Of a stretch of DNA of 64,000 nt, positions 1-13,629 are shown piece after piece; position 1 is the first letter of the stretch, and each line of letters begins with the position of its first letter. Source of the DNA: Monoplex corrugatus (lineage: Eukaryota; Mollusca; Gastropoda; Littorinimorpha; Ranellidae). The DNA lies in assembly GCA_030674185.1 (NCBI GenBank), contig CM060307.1, forward strand, positions 45,232,681 to 45,296,680, in the 5' to 3' direction. Made by a program: the position numbers and the translations under genes. Under the pieces are notes generated by a model that worked only from the letters and a program-made list of their open reading frames with translations, ran no database searches and was not told the origin of the DNA.

Positions 1-2200
1 TGTCTCCTTTCTGAAAGTCACATAACCTTGCCGATGAATTCTATACTACTCTCCACCATCTTCTGGACACTCATGCTCCAGCCACAACCCGTCTTTTACC
101 TGAACGCCCCCCTACCCCCTGGCTCACTCATAAGATTGCCTGTGCAAAACGTGCCCGCTGCAGAGCAGAGCGCCGTTGGCGCAAATCCAAACTCACTGTA
201 CATAGGCAACTTTTCCAAGCCTCTAAAACAAAAGTATCCACCCTCATTGCATCTGAAAAACAAGCTATTTCCAAACCAAAAACCTGAATGCCTCTTCTTC
301 AAAAGAACTCTTTACAACCATGAATCATCTCCTTGGCACACGAAAAAGATTTACCTCTCCCAACAAAACACACAAATGAAGAACTCCCATCTGTATTCTC
401 CAAGTATTTCACCACCAAAATACAAACTCTTCGTGACAGGCTTGACAGGACACCCTGTCAACCATGCCCACCTGACCCTTCCTTCTCTGGCACACCTCTT
501 ACTACTTTTACCCCAGTCTCACAAGAAGAAATTCTCAACACAATCAGATCCATGTCGTTCAAAACCTGCAAACTGGATCCTCTTCCAGGTTCTCTCTACT
601 CCGACTGTCTCCCTACTCTCCTCCCATTCATCACTGACATCATCAACACTTCTCTTCAAACTGGAACTGTCCCAGATGCTATTGTTCACCCTCTCCTCAA
701 GAAATACAATTTAGACCCAAATGAACTGAAAAATTACCAGCCTATCTCTAATCTCTCTTTCTTGTCAAAACTGCTTGAAAAAGTTGTCCTCAACCAGCTG
801 AACTCTCACATGTCTGCCAACAATCTCCTCAGTCCTTTCCAGTCAGCCTACCGCCAGTGCTATAGCACTGAAACTGCCCTACTACACATTCTCAACAATC
901 TCCTCCTTGCAACTGATACTGGCAAAGTCTCTCTCCTCACACTCCTTGATCTGTCTGCAGCCTTTGATACCATTGATCATGGTATTCTCCTTTCTAGACT
1001 TCATCATACTTTTGGCATCTCTGACATTGCTCTCTCCTGGTTCACTTCATATCTATCAAACAGAAAACAAACTGTTCTCATCAATGGCACTTACTCTCAA
1101 CCTGTATACCTGACCTGTGGTGTTCCACAAGGATCTGTCCTTGGCCCTGTTCTTTTCACTCTTTACACCTCCCCCCTGTCCACCATCATCAACTCCCACT
1201 CTATAAAACACCACTTCTATGCTGATGACACCCAACTTCAAGACAGTGACTCACCTGACAATATACAGCGCCTCTTGACTCGCACCACTGAGTGTTACTC
1301 AGACATTAAGAACTGGATGACATACAATAAACTTCAGCTTAACGACGACAAGACAGAAGCTATCCTCATTGGCACCCGTCAGAAACTTTCTCAGCTGCCT
1401 CCTCTTTCTCTCCCATTATGTAACACATCAGTCCCAATTTCTGATTCAGCTAAAAACTTTGGTGTCTGCCTTGACTCTACCCTCTCCATGAACAACTTTG
1501 TTTCTCAAACTGCCAGATCATGCTACTATCACCTCCATCATATAAGCTTGATCAGGAAGTATCTCTCTGTCGAAACAACTGCAAAACTTGTTCTCTCCTT
1601 CATAATGTCTCGCATTTATTATTGCAATTCACTCCTGTCTGGTCTTCCTGCCTCCATTATTCACATCCTGCAGCGCATTCAAAACAATGCTGCACGCCTT
1701 GTACTCAAAAAGAAAAAAGCTGACCACATATCTCTTCTCCTGGCACAACTTCACTGGCTCCCTGTATCAAAGCGCATACAGTACAAACTAGACACCATGT
1801 GCTACAAAAGCCTCAATAACGCAGCCCCCGATTACCTGTCAAGCCTACTTGAGATCTATGTTCCCTCACGTACCCTCCGCTCTGCCTCCGATCCTCTGAC
1901 TTTTCGCTTTCCACGCACTAAGCTCAATACCTATGGTCCACGAGCTTTCTCTGTTTCTGGTCCACTCTCCTGGAATAAACTTCCTCTCTCAGTCCGTCAG
2001 CAACCTACTCTTGTCTCCTTCAAGTCCGCTCTCAAAACTCACCTTTTCTCCTCTGCATAAAACCCTGACCTCACTCAACCCCCTCTGCAGCCTGTCTCCA
2101 CTCGGAGGGAATCACATTGTAATATGTAATTGTATATAGTATGCTCTCTATAATTTTCCATTGCTTTTATTCTTTCTCCCCATTTATAGCCATGCGTGTG

Positions 2201-2231
<31 letters not shown>

Positions 2232-2330
2232 ATGCGTGTGCGTGCGTGTGTATGTGTCTGTTTCAGCGCTTAGATTTGATTTTATCAAGATTTTGCGCTA
2301 TATAAATATTGTAATTATTATTATTATTGT
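1..2330 (+). mobile_element. L2-like (CR1/L2 group) LINE copy A, 5' end outside the window
   Basis: A 575-codon open stretch (333-2060) holds a reverse transcriptase with ISNLSFLSKLLEKVVLNQL, FQSAYRQCYSTETALL, LDLSAAFDTIDH, GVPQGSVLGP and the catalytic FYADDTQL at 1215-1238, followed by the usual C-terminal LLAQLHWLPVSKRIQYKLD. Upstream of 333 the frame (APW-type linker) has stops. The 3' UTR contains a (TG/CG)n tract at 2193-2250 and ends GCGCTATATAAATATTG + (ATT)n, as L2-type elements do. It sits in an intron of the PARP14-like gene, 18 bp before exon e1. Confidence 0.85.
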
Positions 2331-2348
2331 TCTTCTGGTTTTCAACAG

Positions 2349-3782
2349 ATGCTGAAAAAGTGGCACAACGGAAGCATACACTGGAAGATAAAGACTTGCA
2401 ACTGAGTTTATATGATCCCAATTTTGATGAACTACCAGACACAGATGGAAATCAAGATTTGATGTCACATCCTGTACCTGATTCACAGTTTCCCAATGAA
2501 TCTTCATGCATATCATTTTCAGACACCCAAGCCACAAAGTCACATGAGATATCAGAGTATGACCATAATTCCATTGACTTGAACACAGAAGCAACTGGAA
2601 ATCAGCCAGAAGAGGCCACAGAAGAATTGCAGAATGCGCCCGAAATTACAAAGAAAATTGTGAAAGGTCTGTGTAATGAGTACCAGAAGATCATTCGCAT
2701 TTTTTGTGGCTCAGCATTAACAGTGCTGCCTGACATCCAGATGCAGATTCGTGATAATTGTGTGATAATTCAGGGAGAAGAACATGATGTGGAAAAGACA
2801 GAAATTATTCTCAGTGGTCTTCGTGAAGAGCAGAGCTCATCTCAATACCTTAAAGTAGTGTCTGATTTCAGTGGATGGGATGAAGTGTTTGAGGACATTG
2901 AAAGATGTTTTGAGAGAAGAGAATACATCTTGATTATTCAGGAAGGTCCCTTTGGAAAAGAGGAATTTCGCATTCTTTTGAACCGTTGTGACCAATCTTT
3001 AACCTTTGGTGATTTCTTGAAAACTTATGTGTCTATGGAAACAGTTCCAGTGGAGTCAACAAGTCAGGAAGAACTAGTGAAGACTACTGCTTGGGATGAC
3101 TTCATAGACACTGAAGTGGAGGAAAAATTTAAGAATCAGATATTAGTGCGTCACAAGTCTGAGTCTGCTCAGATTGAAGTGGTTGGGAGTGGAGTGTATC
3201 TGGATGACGCAGTAAAGACAGTGAAAAAGTTCCTACTGAACACACCGGATGAAGAAGACTTTGATTTGCGGTCCAAAGAAAAGGATTTCATCCAAAGATT
3301 TTGGATGAGATCTGGCTATACTGTCCAGTCTGGAACAGGCATTGATTATGCAGAAGTAAATTTGGATGGTAATTGTTTAAAGATAAAAGGCTGCAGAGCA
3401 GGAGTCAGACGTGAAGTGAAGAAGTTTAAGAATCTTCAGAGGTACTTGAAGTGCAAGCGTGCTATTTTAACTCATCCAAAGCTTGCTAACCTTCAGCAGC
3501 AAAATGGAGACTTATGGAAAGAACTTGTGGACAGCGTCGTAAATGATAATCAGTGCCTTATCACAGAATTACCAGATCCACAGATCACAGATGCTGATGC
3601 GGATCAAGAGGACTGGGGACTGTGGATGGCAACAGTGATTCATTCATTCACTTCACCTGTAACATCAATGCAGCAAATGAAATTGCATGTGATAGAGGGC
3701 AAAGAGGAATACCTGAAAGTGGATGCTGTTGTCATTTGTGAAGACATGACTCCTCAGATGCCAGTCCCCATGCAAGGAGCAG
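2349..3782 (+). CDS. PARP14-like exon e1: RRM tail, KH-like repeats, start of macro domain 1
   Basis: About 478 codons, opening with two bases of a split codon after a TTTTCAACAG acceptor and ending GGAGCAG|GTATGT in phase 1. Codons 1-25 resemble the end of an RRM (KHTLEDKDLQLSLYDPNF). An acidic, Ser-rich linker follows to about codon 95. Three units with the KH-like pattern strand, Gly, then Val/Ala-rich helix lie near codons 138, 274 and 342 (VIIQGEEHDVEKTE, IEVVGSGVYLDDAVKTV, LKIKGCRAGVRREVKKF). From about codon 441 the first strands of a macro domain appear (KLHVIEGKEEYLKVDAVVI), but the Asn expected after this strand is not conserved. This is the largest exon, and its identity rests on domain pattern rather than close sequence recall. 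Confidence 0.8.
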
Positions 3783-4454
3783 GTATGTATTCAGTTGGTG
3801 AGTTGAATGATGTTCTTGTAAACATGGATACTTACTGCATAGGGATATGTCTTTCAGTTCACAACATTGTTACAATATGAGGTAAAGCTTATGGAGATAG
3901 GCAAAAAAAATATTATTGTGAAATGTATGTCCAACTTCATCATGAGATCATCTCTTTAGCAGGATTTCTTGCATCCTGCTGTTGTTCCTGGCCCTCCATT
4001 TCATATCCAGATATCAGGGATAAAAAGGAAATAAACAGGAACATTGCCAGTCAACATATGAATTAGTGCTTTCAATTAATGATTGGACAGACTAGATGAG
4101 TGCTTTGAATTGATGACTGGACAGACTAGATGAGTGCTTTGAATTGATGACTGGACAGACTAGATGAGTGCTTTGAGTTGATGACTGGACAGACTAGATG
4201 AGTGCTTTGAGTTGATGACTGGACAGACTAGATGAGTGCTTTGAATTGATGACTGGACAGACTAGATGAGTGCTTTGAGTTGATGACTGGACAGACTAGA
4301 TGAGTGCTTTGAGTTGATGACTGGACAGACTAGATGAGTGCTTTGAATTGATGACTGGACAGACTAGATGAGTGCTTTGAGTTGATGACTGGACAGTTGT
4401 TTGTTGTGACCCATGTTTAAAGAAAACTTTGTTGAATTTCTGCCTTGATTTTAG
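3783..4454. repeat. Intron with 34-bp minisatellite (4068-4396)
   Basis: About nine to ten tandem copies of a 34-bp unit (AGTGCTTTGAATTGATGACT plus GGACAGACTAGATG), differing by single A/G changes. The rest of the intron shows no coding signal. Confidence 0.85.
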
Positions 4455-4543
4455 CACACTCTGATGTCTCTTTTGAAGCTGAAGATGGTCATTTATTACA
4501 TGGATACATTGTGGATGATAATGCTCAGATTACCTCATCACAG
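4455..4543 (+). CDS. PARP14-like exon e2: macro domain 1, middle
   Basis: An 89-bp exon between TTGATTTTAG and CAG|GTGTCT. It accepts the phase-1 end of e1 and reads AHSDVSFEAEDGHLLHGYIV and onward to ITSSQ, ending in phase 0. The next recognisable exon needs one preceding base, so a very small exon, or another donor, is probably missing between e2 and e3. Confidence 0.55.
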
Positions 4544-4566
4544 GTGTCTGATTAGACCTCATTGTA

Positions 4567-4761
4567 TTAAAACCCTTTGACTCCTGCACCCTGTCCTTCA
4601 GCATTCTGCATTACCAACCAAGCCATCTAAGCAAAATTTTAACCCTCTGACTCCCTCACCCTATCCACCAGCTTCCTTGCAGGAACTGGTGGATAAGGTG
4701 AGAAGCCAAAGGGTTAACTTTTTTTCATTTGGTGGATAGGGTGCAGGAATCAGAGGGTTAA
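4567..4761. mobile_element. TTAA-delimited fold-back element, copy 1
   Basis: Bounded by TTAA at 4567-4570 and 4758-4761. It contains the family motifs CTCACCCTATCCACCAGCTT and its complement GGTGGATAGGGTG, with an inner hairpin around 4641-4716. See copies at 12731, 27572, 35349, 35968 and 49548. Confidence 0.75.
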
Positions 4762-6098
4762 GATAGTAGGTATAGAGTAAATCCTTGAGTGTAATGTTGA
4801 AGCAGCATGGACAGGTTTCCACATAGTATCATCATCCTATTTTCAGTATTCATTGATCAGGTAAATTATCATGCCTTACTTTCATGGTCACCTGGGTGTC
4901 AATTTCTTCTGCTACATATCAAGCTGTGTGTGAATTGTGTCAATCCTGTTGTTTGTAGCCTGCGTAAATACATATGCTGTTGACTAAATTACTAAGGACC
5001 ATTACTACTACCACTACTGCTGCTGCTACTACTACTACTACTACCACTACTACCAATAAAATGATACATGTGAAAACACATGCATAAGTATACGCACACA
5101 TACACAGATGAGTTGCAACACACACATATACACACAAGTGGCAACATGACCCGACTTAGGAAAGTTGTAAAAGTTAATTGGTGCAATTTTGTAGAAGTTT
5201 CTGAAAGTGATATCTTTTGAGGCGTTTTCTGAAAGTAAGCAGGCAACTGCTATGGGAGGAAGTTCCATATTGTTGGGCCAAAAGGAGAGGAGGATTTTTT
5301 CTGCAAGTTATTATAGAGCATCTTCTTCTTTTAAGGTTTGTGTTGTCCAACTAAGGGACAAGACTATTGTACTTTCTGATTCAAAAATAGAGGAGAGATG
5401 ATTTACAAGATATCAAGAAAAAGTCTGACCACAGAAGAAACATTATGCAGACCTCAACTCAGTGTACATGATCTGCACGAAAGAGGCAGATACACAAACA
5501 TCTCAAGAGAAAAGTGAAAACATACAGTTTGTGGTGTGTGATTGCATATGAACTTCATTTCCTATAATTGCACTATAATCAGATTAAAAGAAAAAAGAAA
5601 CACCACAAACATTTCAAATTATTGAAGAAGACAGTGGAAAAATATATACAGTCAACAATCATTTGCTCTAAGTGCAGTATGCTAAATCCTTGCTTAATTT
5701 ACAAACGTATGTTGCAGATTTTTTCTGTGGTTGCCCACATTTAAGAAAACCATAAGTTTTTAATTGCAAATGCATACATTTGTATGTTGATGATGATGAC
5801 ATAAAATTTGAAATCATTAACTTTCGTGTCAACATATTAAACCAATCTTTCTTACCCAGCCCTATTTTGGGTTCCAGTGACAAAAATTCTGAGTTCAGAC
5901 AACATGCCTTATAGATCATATATAAATACACTTTGATTACAACACATGCTGTAATATTCCAGTCAAGGATAATTTGCACTGTAAATATCATTCAACCTTT
6001 TGGGGCATTCCTGCTTGACCGAGGAGTTATCAACAGAGTCTGTCCATGATGGTTTACCCACCAAAATGCTTTCTTATGATGTCCTTGATATCGTTCAG
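4762..6098. other. Intron, mostly unremarkable; (ACT)n and CA-rich tract
   Basis: There is a trinucleotide ACT/GCT tract at 4998-5053 and a CA-rich stretch to 5145. No exon was recognised, although the phase gap between e2 and e3 implies that a tiny exon may hide here. Confidence 0.5.
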
Positions 6099-6438
6099 GT
6101 CGTGGAGCAAAACCAAAAACCTACCTGGCCATCCAGGATCATAGGCCTCTGGTACAGTCAACAGGAGGCATCCGAGTCACTCAACCAGGAGCTCGTCCCT
6201 GCAAAGCTGTGATTCGTGTCTCCATCCAGCACTACTTCCCATCACCTTCACGTGATACACCGTGGGATGTTTCCATGGAAAGATTGATGGCTGATCTCTT
6301 TAAAGCCTGTGATCGTTTTCATTTCACCAGCTTGGCCTTGCCTGTTGTTGGGTTGAAGGTGGGGGACTTTACCAGACCTATAGACATGGCCACCAAGACC
6401 ATAGTGGAGTGTATCACTAAACTTTTCAGCTTGAATGC
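6099..6438 (+). CDS. PARP14-like exon e3: macro domain 1, C-terminal half
   Basis: Acceptor ATCGTTCAG, donor AATGC|GTAAGT. The translation contains TGGIRVTQPGARPCKAVIRV and a helix followed by FTSLALPVVGLKVGDFTRP, which aligns with the macro-fold pattern 'G-x-V-x-T-x-G-x-L-x-C-K-x-V-I-H-V' and the 'S-I-A-F-P-A-L-G-T-G' loop. The loop is degenerate here (PVVGLKVGD), so ADP-ribose binding by macro 1 is doubtful. It ends in phase 2, and e4 supplies the missing base. Confidence 0.75.
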
Positions 6439-6460
6439 GTAAGTATGGTGGTTCTTTTAA

Positions 6461-8278
<1,818 letters not shown>

Positions 8279-8282
8279 TTAA

Positions 8283-8738
8283 TATGTGAACTTCATGTTG
8301 GAAAATTGTGATTGTATCATTCAGAACTTCATGTAACCAGTGCCCACATCATTAAAGATTGTGGAATGGAGGATGGCCTTGCAGACCTTGGTGTCCTGTT
8401 GATACTGATCTAAGAGCAGATGAAAAAACAAACATATAAACAAACAAAATAAACAAACAAAGAGATAAGACAGAAATAGAAAATAGAATTTGAAAACTGA
8501 AGTTCCATGCTCATTTCATTTGCAATTCTGCAAATGAGCTTATGCTAAAATGAGACAAGAACCATGTCATAGTTTTGGTGACACATTTTCATGATTTTGG
8601 CTTCAAAACTACGAAACGAGTAAATAAGAACAGGATAGGGGTTGACCAGTATATTTTTGCATATATACAGTTGCCCTGTGTATGTATACATGTATCCCAG
8701 TCCATTTATGCATATGCATATTTTTCTGTGTTCCAAAG
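8283..8738. other. Intron sequence before e4, nothing recognised
   Basis: AT-rich, with AAACA repeats near 8427-8462. No repeat-family or coding match seen. Confidence 0.5.
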
Positions 8739-8884
8739 GTTTGAGAGCAGTCTGAAACATGTGTGCCTGTGTTCAGATCGTGCAGCATGTTTGCATGGTT
8801 TGACGTATGCCCTGCAATACTCAGCTTGGACATTATCCTCTCCCTTGCAGGAAGCCTTCAAATTCTTGACCTCTGACATACCCA
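8739..8884 (+). CDS. PARP14-like exon e4: end of macro 1 and linker
   Basis: Chosen because the acceptor TGTGTTCCAAAG at 8738 gives exactly the phase that e3 leaves, the frame is open, and the donor CCCA|GTGAGT leaves phase 1 that e5 completes. It reads FESSLKHVCLCSDRAACLHG, then about 17 more residues to EAFKFLTSDIP. An alternative acceptor at 8850 (CCCTTGCAG) would give a 34-bp exon but breaks the phase with e3. Confidence 0.6.
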
Positions 8885-10264
8885 GTGAGTTTTTCACTTA
8901 AAAGTAAATGGTAACATACATTGGCAACATGGTGAACTTTGGGTCATTGATATCCTCAGCATCAGTTCCTACTTGTTTTGTCTGTATGACATCTTGATAC
9001 CTCAAAATAAAGTTGAGACATGTAAAACATTGTTGCTTTGTAAATAGTATTGCATTGATGTGGTGATAGTTTGCACCTGTTTGGATTCTGTTGACCAAGA
9101 TTGGAACATTTTTGAAGTACCTTTCATTTCCTTTTTCCGTTTTGGACATATTTAACTTTTTCATGACGCACCATCCACTGGGAGCCAGTCTGAAAAAGTT
9201 TCCTCCTGATGCATTGTACACCTGGTACCAGTAGGGCATCTGTTTTCTCAGATGCACCAGCCACATAATGCCGGTCAATTTTCGAAAAATTCTGGCAGCT
9301 TTCACTGTAAAGAATATCGTGAACAACCATCAGTACTGTTTAGCAGAAGGTTTAAGCTAAGGGACAGAGTTTGTTTTGTTGGTATAGCTTTACACTTGAT
9401 GCTCTGACTGATAACGACACAAAGTAACCCCTGATCAGGAAATTCCAGTGCCTTGTTAATTGTTAGGTCTGCACTTTTTTCCGTGATAAACTGTCTCCTA
9501 TGTGCTAGGCATGGGAATGTGCCTCTTCACGAGTTATTAGAAACCATCTGCATTGACTGCCTCTCTCTCTCTTTCTCTGTCTCTCTCTTTCTTTCTTTCT
9601 TTCTTTCTCTCACTCTCTCTCTTTCTCTCTTTCTGTGTCTCTGTCTCTCTGTGTGAGTTATTACAGAGATGTTAACACGCATCCAGTTTATGCTCTGTGA
9701 CCTAAGTTATTATTGTCAGAACGGTGTGTATAAATTTTGGAAATTCTTATTTGAAAGTAGTATGCCTGCAAAGATCACATTTTGAGCTTTGTGGTAATAT
9801 CAAATATTTTTCCGTTATTCATTCATTAGTAGCAGTAAAATACAATTAAAAAAGTAGTGAAAATGTTGCATCAGCCGGGAAGAAAAAAAACACTGACGGC
9901 TTGGCAGCAGGGAACTTGCTGTGTTGTGCACTGGTCATCATGAAAGAATTTATTTTAACCATAAACTCCTTTGTTCAGAATGATATATCAGTTTATTGCT
10001 TATTGCCTTTTTTTTTTATCTATGTTGTAGGAATTTACCTCAAAATTGAATTGAAGCTTGTTCAGTGAGATAGCAACAGTTATTAAGTTGTGTATGTTCA
10101 AGAGCCCAGTGGCATACCGGTAATGAAGTGATCGTTAGTGTGTGTGTGCTTATTTTTCTTAATTATGAATTATTCTTAGTGCAGGAACACTGTAGAAACT
10201 ATAAACAAAATTCTGCAGGAAAAAATATGATTATGTACACATTTACAGGAAGATACTTTACGTC
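8885..10264. other. Intron, (CT)n tract at 9561-9650, otherwise nothing recognised
   Basis: A CT/TTTC-rich low-complexity tract. The open frames here are short and lack family similarity. Confidence 0.5.
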
Positions 10265-10590
10265 TAGTGTTGGCAGATTCAGAGGTTGTTTGGTTTTGTT
10301 TTTCAGAGGATTGTGTTAGGTTTGTTGGAATATTGTATTGAATTTGATTGTCGGAAGACTTACTGCATTTGGATTTTGGGAGATTCTGTTGAATTTGGTT
10401 ATTGGATGATTGTATTGCAAATGATTTTTGGAAGAATTACTGCATTGGGGTTTAGAAGATTAAATTGTATTTTGCTGCTGGAAGATTGTATTGAATTTGG
10501 TTTTTAGAAGATTTGTTGCGTTTGGTTTGGTTTTGAAGATATTTTATTGAACTTGATTATTGTAAGATTATATTGAATTTGGTGCACATG
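10265..10590. repeat. Degenerate ~30-bp tandem repeat
   Basis: Repeated, diverged blocks of the type TTTGG..TTTGGAAGATTGTATTGAA follow one another about nine times. The unit is too diverged to fix exactly. Confidence 0.55.
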
Positions 10591-10655
10591 CACAAAGAAT
10601 GAAAGTTGCACTTGAAAAGACATAGTATGTGCTCAATAGCTTTTGTGTGTTGCAG

Positions 10656-10723
10656 AGCATGTGGTTGGAAGTCTTCCCAACAATGCAATAGACATCATAA
10701 GAGGCGACATTGCTGGAGCTCAT
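10656..10723 (+). CDS. PARP14-like exon e5: start of macro domain 2
   Basis: A 68-bp exon after TGTGTGTTGCAG, ending GCTCAT|GTAAGC in phase 0. It reads HVVGSLPNNAIDIIRGDIAG, the classic first strand and GDI motif of a macro domain. Its phase joins e4 by an AAG codon. Confidence 0.75.
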
Positions 10724-11087
10724 GTAAGCAATAGAAGCAGTTCATGATTGACTCAAAAGTGTGTATCTGTAATGGTCTGTTACAGTTTGGCCGATCAGCT
10801 AAGTGTTCACTAGTACAAATTTTATTGCAGTATTTTTGTTCAGCACAATCTGTATTTAGCACACTTTAGTTTTTCTTTATTTTTTAGTAGTATGTTTTTG
10901 CCACTGCCTCAAAGAAAGATATTCTTATTCTTTATGTCTCCTTTTTTTTTTATATGGGAGATTGATTCAGACTGACCAGAGGTGTGTGAGCTTTTGGGGT
11001 TAGTACATCTGTTAAAGTATACATCACAAAGAGAAACAATAAATGTTGGTTTGGTAGCAATTGTTGGATCAATTTAAAAAACTTTTT

Positions 11088-11530
11088 TTTTTAAGGATCA
11101 TTTCACTCAGGGAAGTTACTATTTTCAATCCCACCTTAATGGCCACAGAAGCTGGCACAGTTTTTACAATGCGATGATGTCAGTGAGGATGACAGTCGTG
11201 ATGTTATGGAATTCCATCTAGGATTGAGACTGCATGACAGGGCTGTACTCTACGCTATCATAATATATCCTGGCGTCAACCAGCCCTAGAGATACTGACA
11301 CCTGAGGTGCTGGTCAGAAGATTTGAGCAGCACCCTCAATGACACATCCGTGAAGTGAATGAGACTTGACTGTGTGGTCCCAGTCTTCCCAATGAGCCCA
11401 TAGCATGCCCACTCAGGGTAGGATCTGGTTAGAGCTGAAAAATCCCACAATCATTTTTGAAGGGACTGATGGGGATTCGAACCCACAGCCTTCCAGTCAG
11501 AAGTCCGCACTGCACCAGGGCGAGTGGTTA
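11088..11530 (-). mobile_element. tRNA-derived SINE, copy 1
   Basis: Reading the minus strand, the head at 11530-11470 has a tRNA-like A box (TGGTGCAGTGCGG) and B box (GGTTCGAATCC), followed by a body that recurs at 50918-51305. RNA polymerase III promoter boxes plus a dispersed body define a SINE. The family name was not recognised. Confidence 0.75.
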
Positions 11531-12214
11531 GATCAAGCAAGCTGATTATTTTAGATTGAAATGTAAAGTTAAAACTCAGAAACACGGCAAACTTCGGATC
11601 TCTTTCGGGAGCACGTCAGACCTTGCTTAACAGCAAAATGGGCTGTGTCTGGAGCATCATGCCTGGCTACTTTCGTGGCCATTCAAACAATGCCTGTGGT
11701 TGAAGTAAGCCAATGTTGGGAACTTCCGACTCTATGTGAGCTGGTGGCAGAGCGGGCTGCCTGAAAGAGAGGTGAAGACCAGAATGGGACGAGAGAGGGC
11801 TCTTCCTTTCTCTTGGTCCGGAGGCTGGGCTGGACATGATTGGTGTGCATTGTGTAACTGTGTCGTGGCGTTTGTCATCTTCCCACCTTGCCATTTGGTT
11901 TGTAAACAAGGTAACTGATGACGGGGTCTGAATGGATCATGCAACACATGGACAGGCGCCCCTTTGCTTGATGAAATGACTGTTGTGTGGTGTCGGGAGA
12001 TTGGGAAGTGATTGTCCAGAGAGTGGCAAGGCATTTGTGCTCTGGGTCCCAGCCGCACCCTCATGGTGTTTCTTGTTAACCTTTTAAAGTGAAACAAAGC
12101 TCATAATACATCCTTATGTCAAGAAAATCTGAAAATGATAATTGGGTTGATATGTTGATAATGCTGTCAGTGCTTTGGCATGTATATTTGATTTTTTCCC
12201 ATCATCCATTTCAG
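11531..12214. other. Intron, no recognised element
   Basis: Moderately GC-rich stretch (11580-12070) with no coding or repeat match that I can support. Confidence 0.4.
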
Positions 12215-12478
12215 GCAGAGGCCATAGTTGTTCCCTGTGACATTGACATTGACCTTGACCTTTATAAAAGTAAGGTCACAAAATCTTTGTTACGTGGGGG
12301 AGGTTCGGATGTTGAAACCACACTTCAGCAAGGTGAATCATTGATCAGATCGTACTCAGTTGAGAGCAGAAATGAACGGTTGGCAGAACAGCGAATCCTG
12401 ACAGGCAGAGGGGGAAGATTGATTGCATCACATATTTTCTACGTCTACCTACCACCTTGGGGACCAAATGCAAAACAG
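12215..12478 (+). CDS. PARP14-like exon e6: macro domain 2 core
   Basis: 264 bp, phase 0 at both ends (CATTTCAG acceptor, CAG|GTAAGA donor). It begins AEAIVVPCDIDIDLDLYKSK, continues with LLRGGGSDVETTLQQG, which carries the macro-domain glycine run, and then GRGGRLIASHIFYVYLPPWG, the central strands. The substrate-contacting Asn of canonical macro domains is replaced in VVPCD, so binding may be altered. Confidence 0.8.
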
Positions 12479-12730
12479 GTAAGACTTTTCTGGCTTGAAA
12501 TAAGTTTAAGTATGAATATGTGTTTTGATCTAGCTCATTTCAGTTTATGTATGAATATGTGTTTTAATCTTGCTCACTTCAGTATAAGTGATAACACTCT
12601 TTCCATGGACATTAGTGATAGAAGTGAGGTGTATCTTAGATTTATCTGGTTCATCAGTTTGCTTAAGCCTCAGTGTGTCTGTCCATCAAATGGACCAAAA
12701 CGTCATTTCTGAGGTTGTGTTTTTGTCATA

Positions 12731-12902
12731 ATTAGCCACACCCTATCTGTCAGCTACAAAAACTTAACCTTTTTACTCCTTCACCCTATCCACCAACTTC
12801 CTGCAGGAAGCTGGTGGATAGGTTGAGGGAGTGAAAGGGTTAGGTTTTTGCCTTGCTGTCATGGCTGACAATGCAGGATGCTGGTGGATAGGGTGAGGGA
12901 GG
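12731..12902. mobile_element. TTAA-type fold-back element, copy 2
   Basis: The inner palindrome around 12764-12841 is nearly perfect, with CCACCAACTTCCTGCAGG pairing with AAGCTGGTGGATAGG. The outer arm GATGCTGGTGGATAGGGTGA lies at the right. The outer TTAA ends are eroded. Confidence 0.7.
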
Positions 12903-13169
12903 CCTACCTGTTATTGAATCATAAGTTCAGAAGGTTGAATGGACATATGAGGGGTGGGTGTAATGTGAGTTGATTCTTGCCAGTTGCCAGCTCAGTACAT
13001 GAGCAGGCCACAGTTAGATGATTTAACAGGTCTGTGAACCAGAACCACAATGATCACTTGAATTGTCTTGCTTTTAACCCCTCTGACATTGGAGCTGTCT
13101 GTTGTCAACTGATATTGCAAAGTAAGTGCTCCATTTATTATTGAATTTTGTTTTTCTTTGTTGAACAAA

Positions 13170-13629
13170 CTGTTATCCTGTACAACATTTGCCACGTGTT
13201 TTCATACTGTTATCCTTGTGTAACATTTGCCAAGTGTTTTCATACTGTTATCCTGTGCAACATTTGCCACGTGTTTTCATACTGTTATCCTTTACAACAT
13301 TTGCCACGTGTTTTCATACTGTTATCCTGTGCAACATTTGCCACATGTTTTCATACTATTATCCTTTACTACATTTGCCACATGTTTTCATACTATTATC
13401 CTTCACTACATTTGCTACATGTTTTCATACTGGTATCCTGTACAACATTTGCCACATGTTTTCATACTAGTATCCTGTACAACATTTGCCACATGTTTTC
13501 ATACTGGTATCCTGTACAACATTTGCCACATGTTTTCATATTGGTATCCTGTACAACATTTGCCACATGTTTTCATGCTGGTATCCTGTACAACATTTGC
13601 CATGTGTTTTCATACTATTATCCAGTGCA
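13170..13629. repeat. 37-bp minisatellite, left part
   Basis: About 12 copies of a 37-bp unit (CAACATTTGCCACATGTTTT plus CATACTGGTATCCTGTA). It is the same array as 15724-16378, split by an RTE element. Because 37 is not a multiple of 3, all frames stay open and give spurious ORFs. Confidence 0.95.

Noticed and set aside
4068..4396. CRISPR-like regular repeats at this and the other tandem arrays
   Set aside because: Repeats are directly adjacent with no unique spacers and the genome is eukaryotic; they are minisatellites.
5207..5401. Small open frame after the ACT/CA tract as a missing PARP exon
   Set aside because: No macro-domain pattern, and the splice phases do not fix the e2-e3 gap.
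11460..11512. Functional tRNA gene on the minus strand (B box GGTTCGAATCC)
   Set aside because: No complete cloverleaf, and it is fused to a body repeated at 50918-51305, so it is a SINE head.
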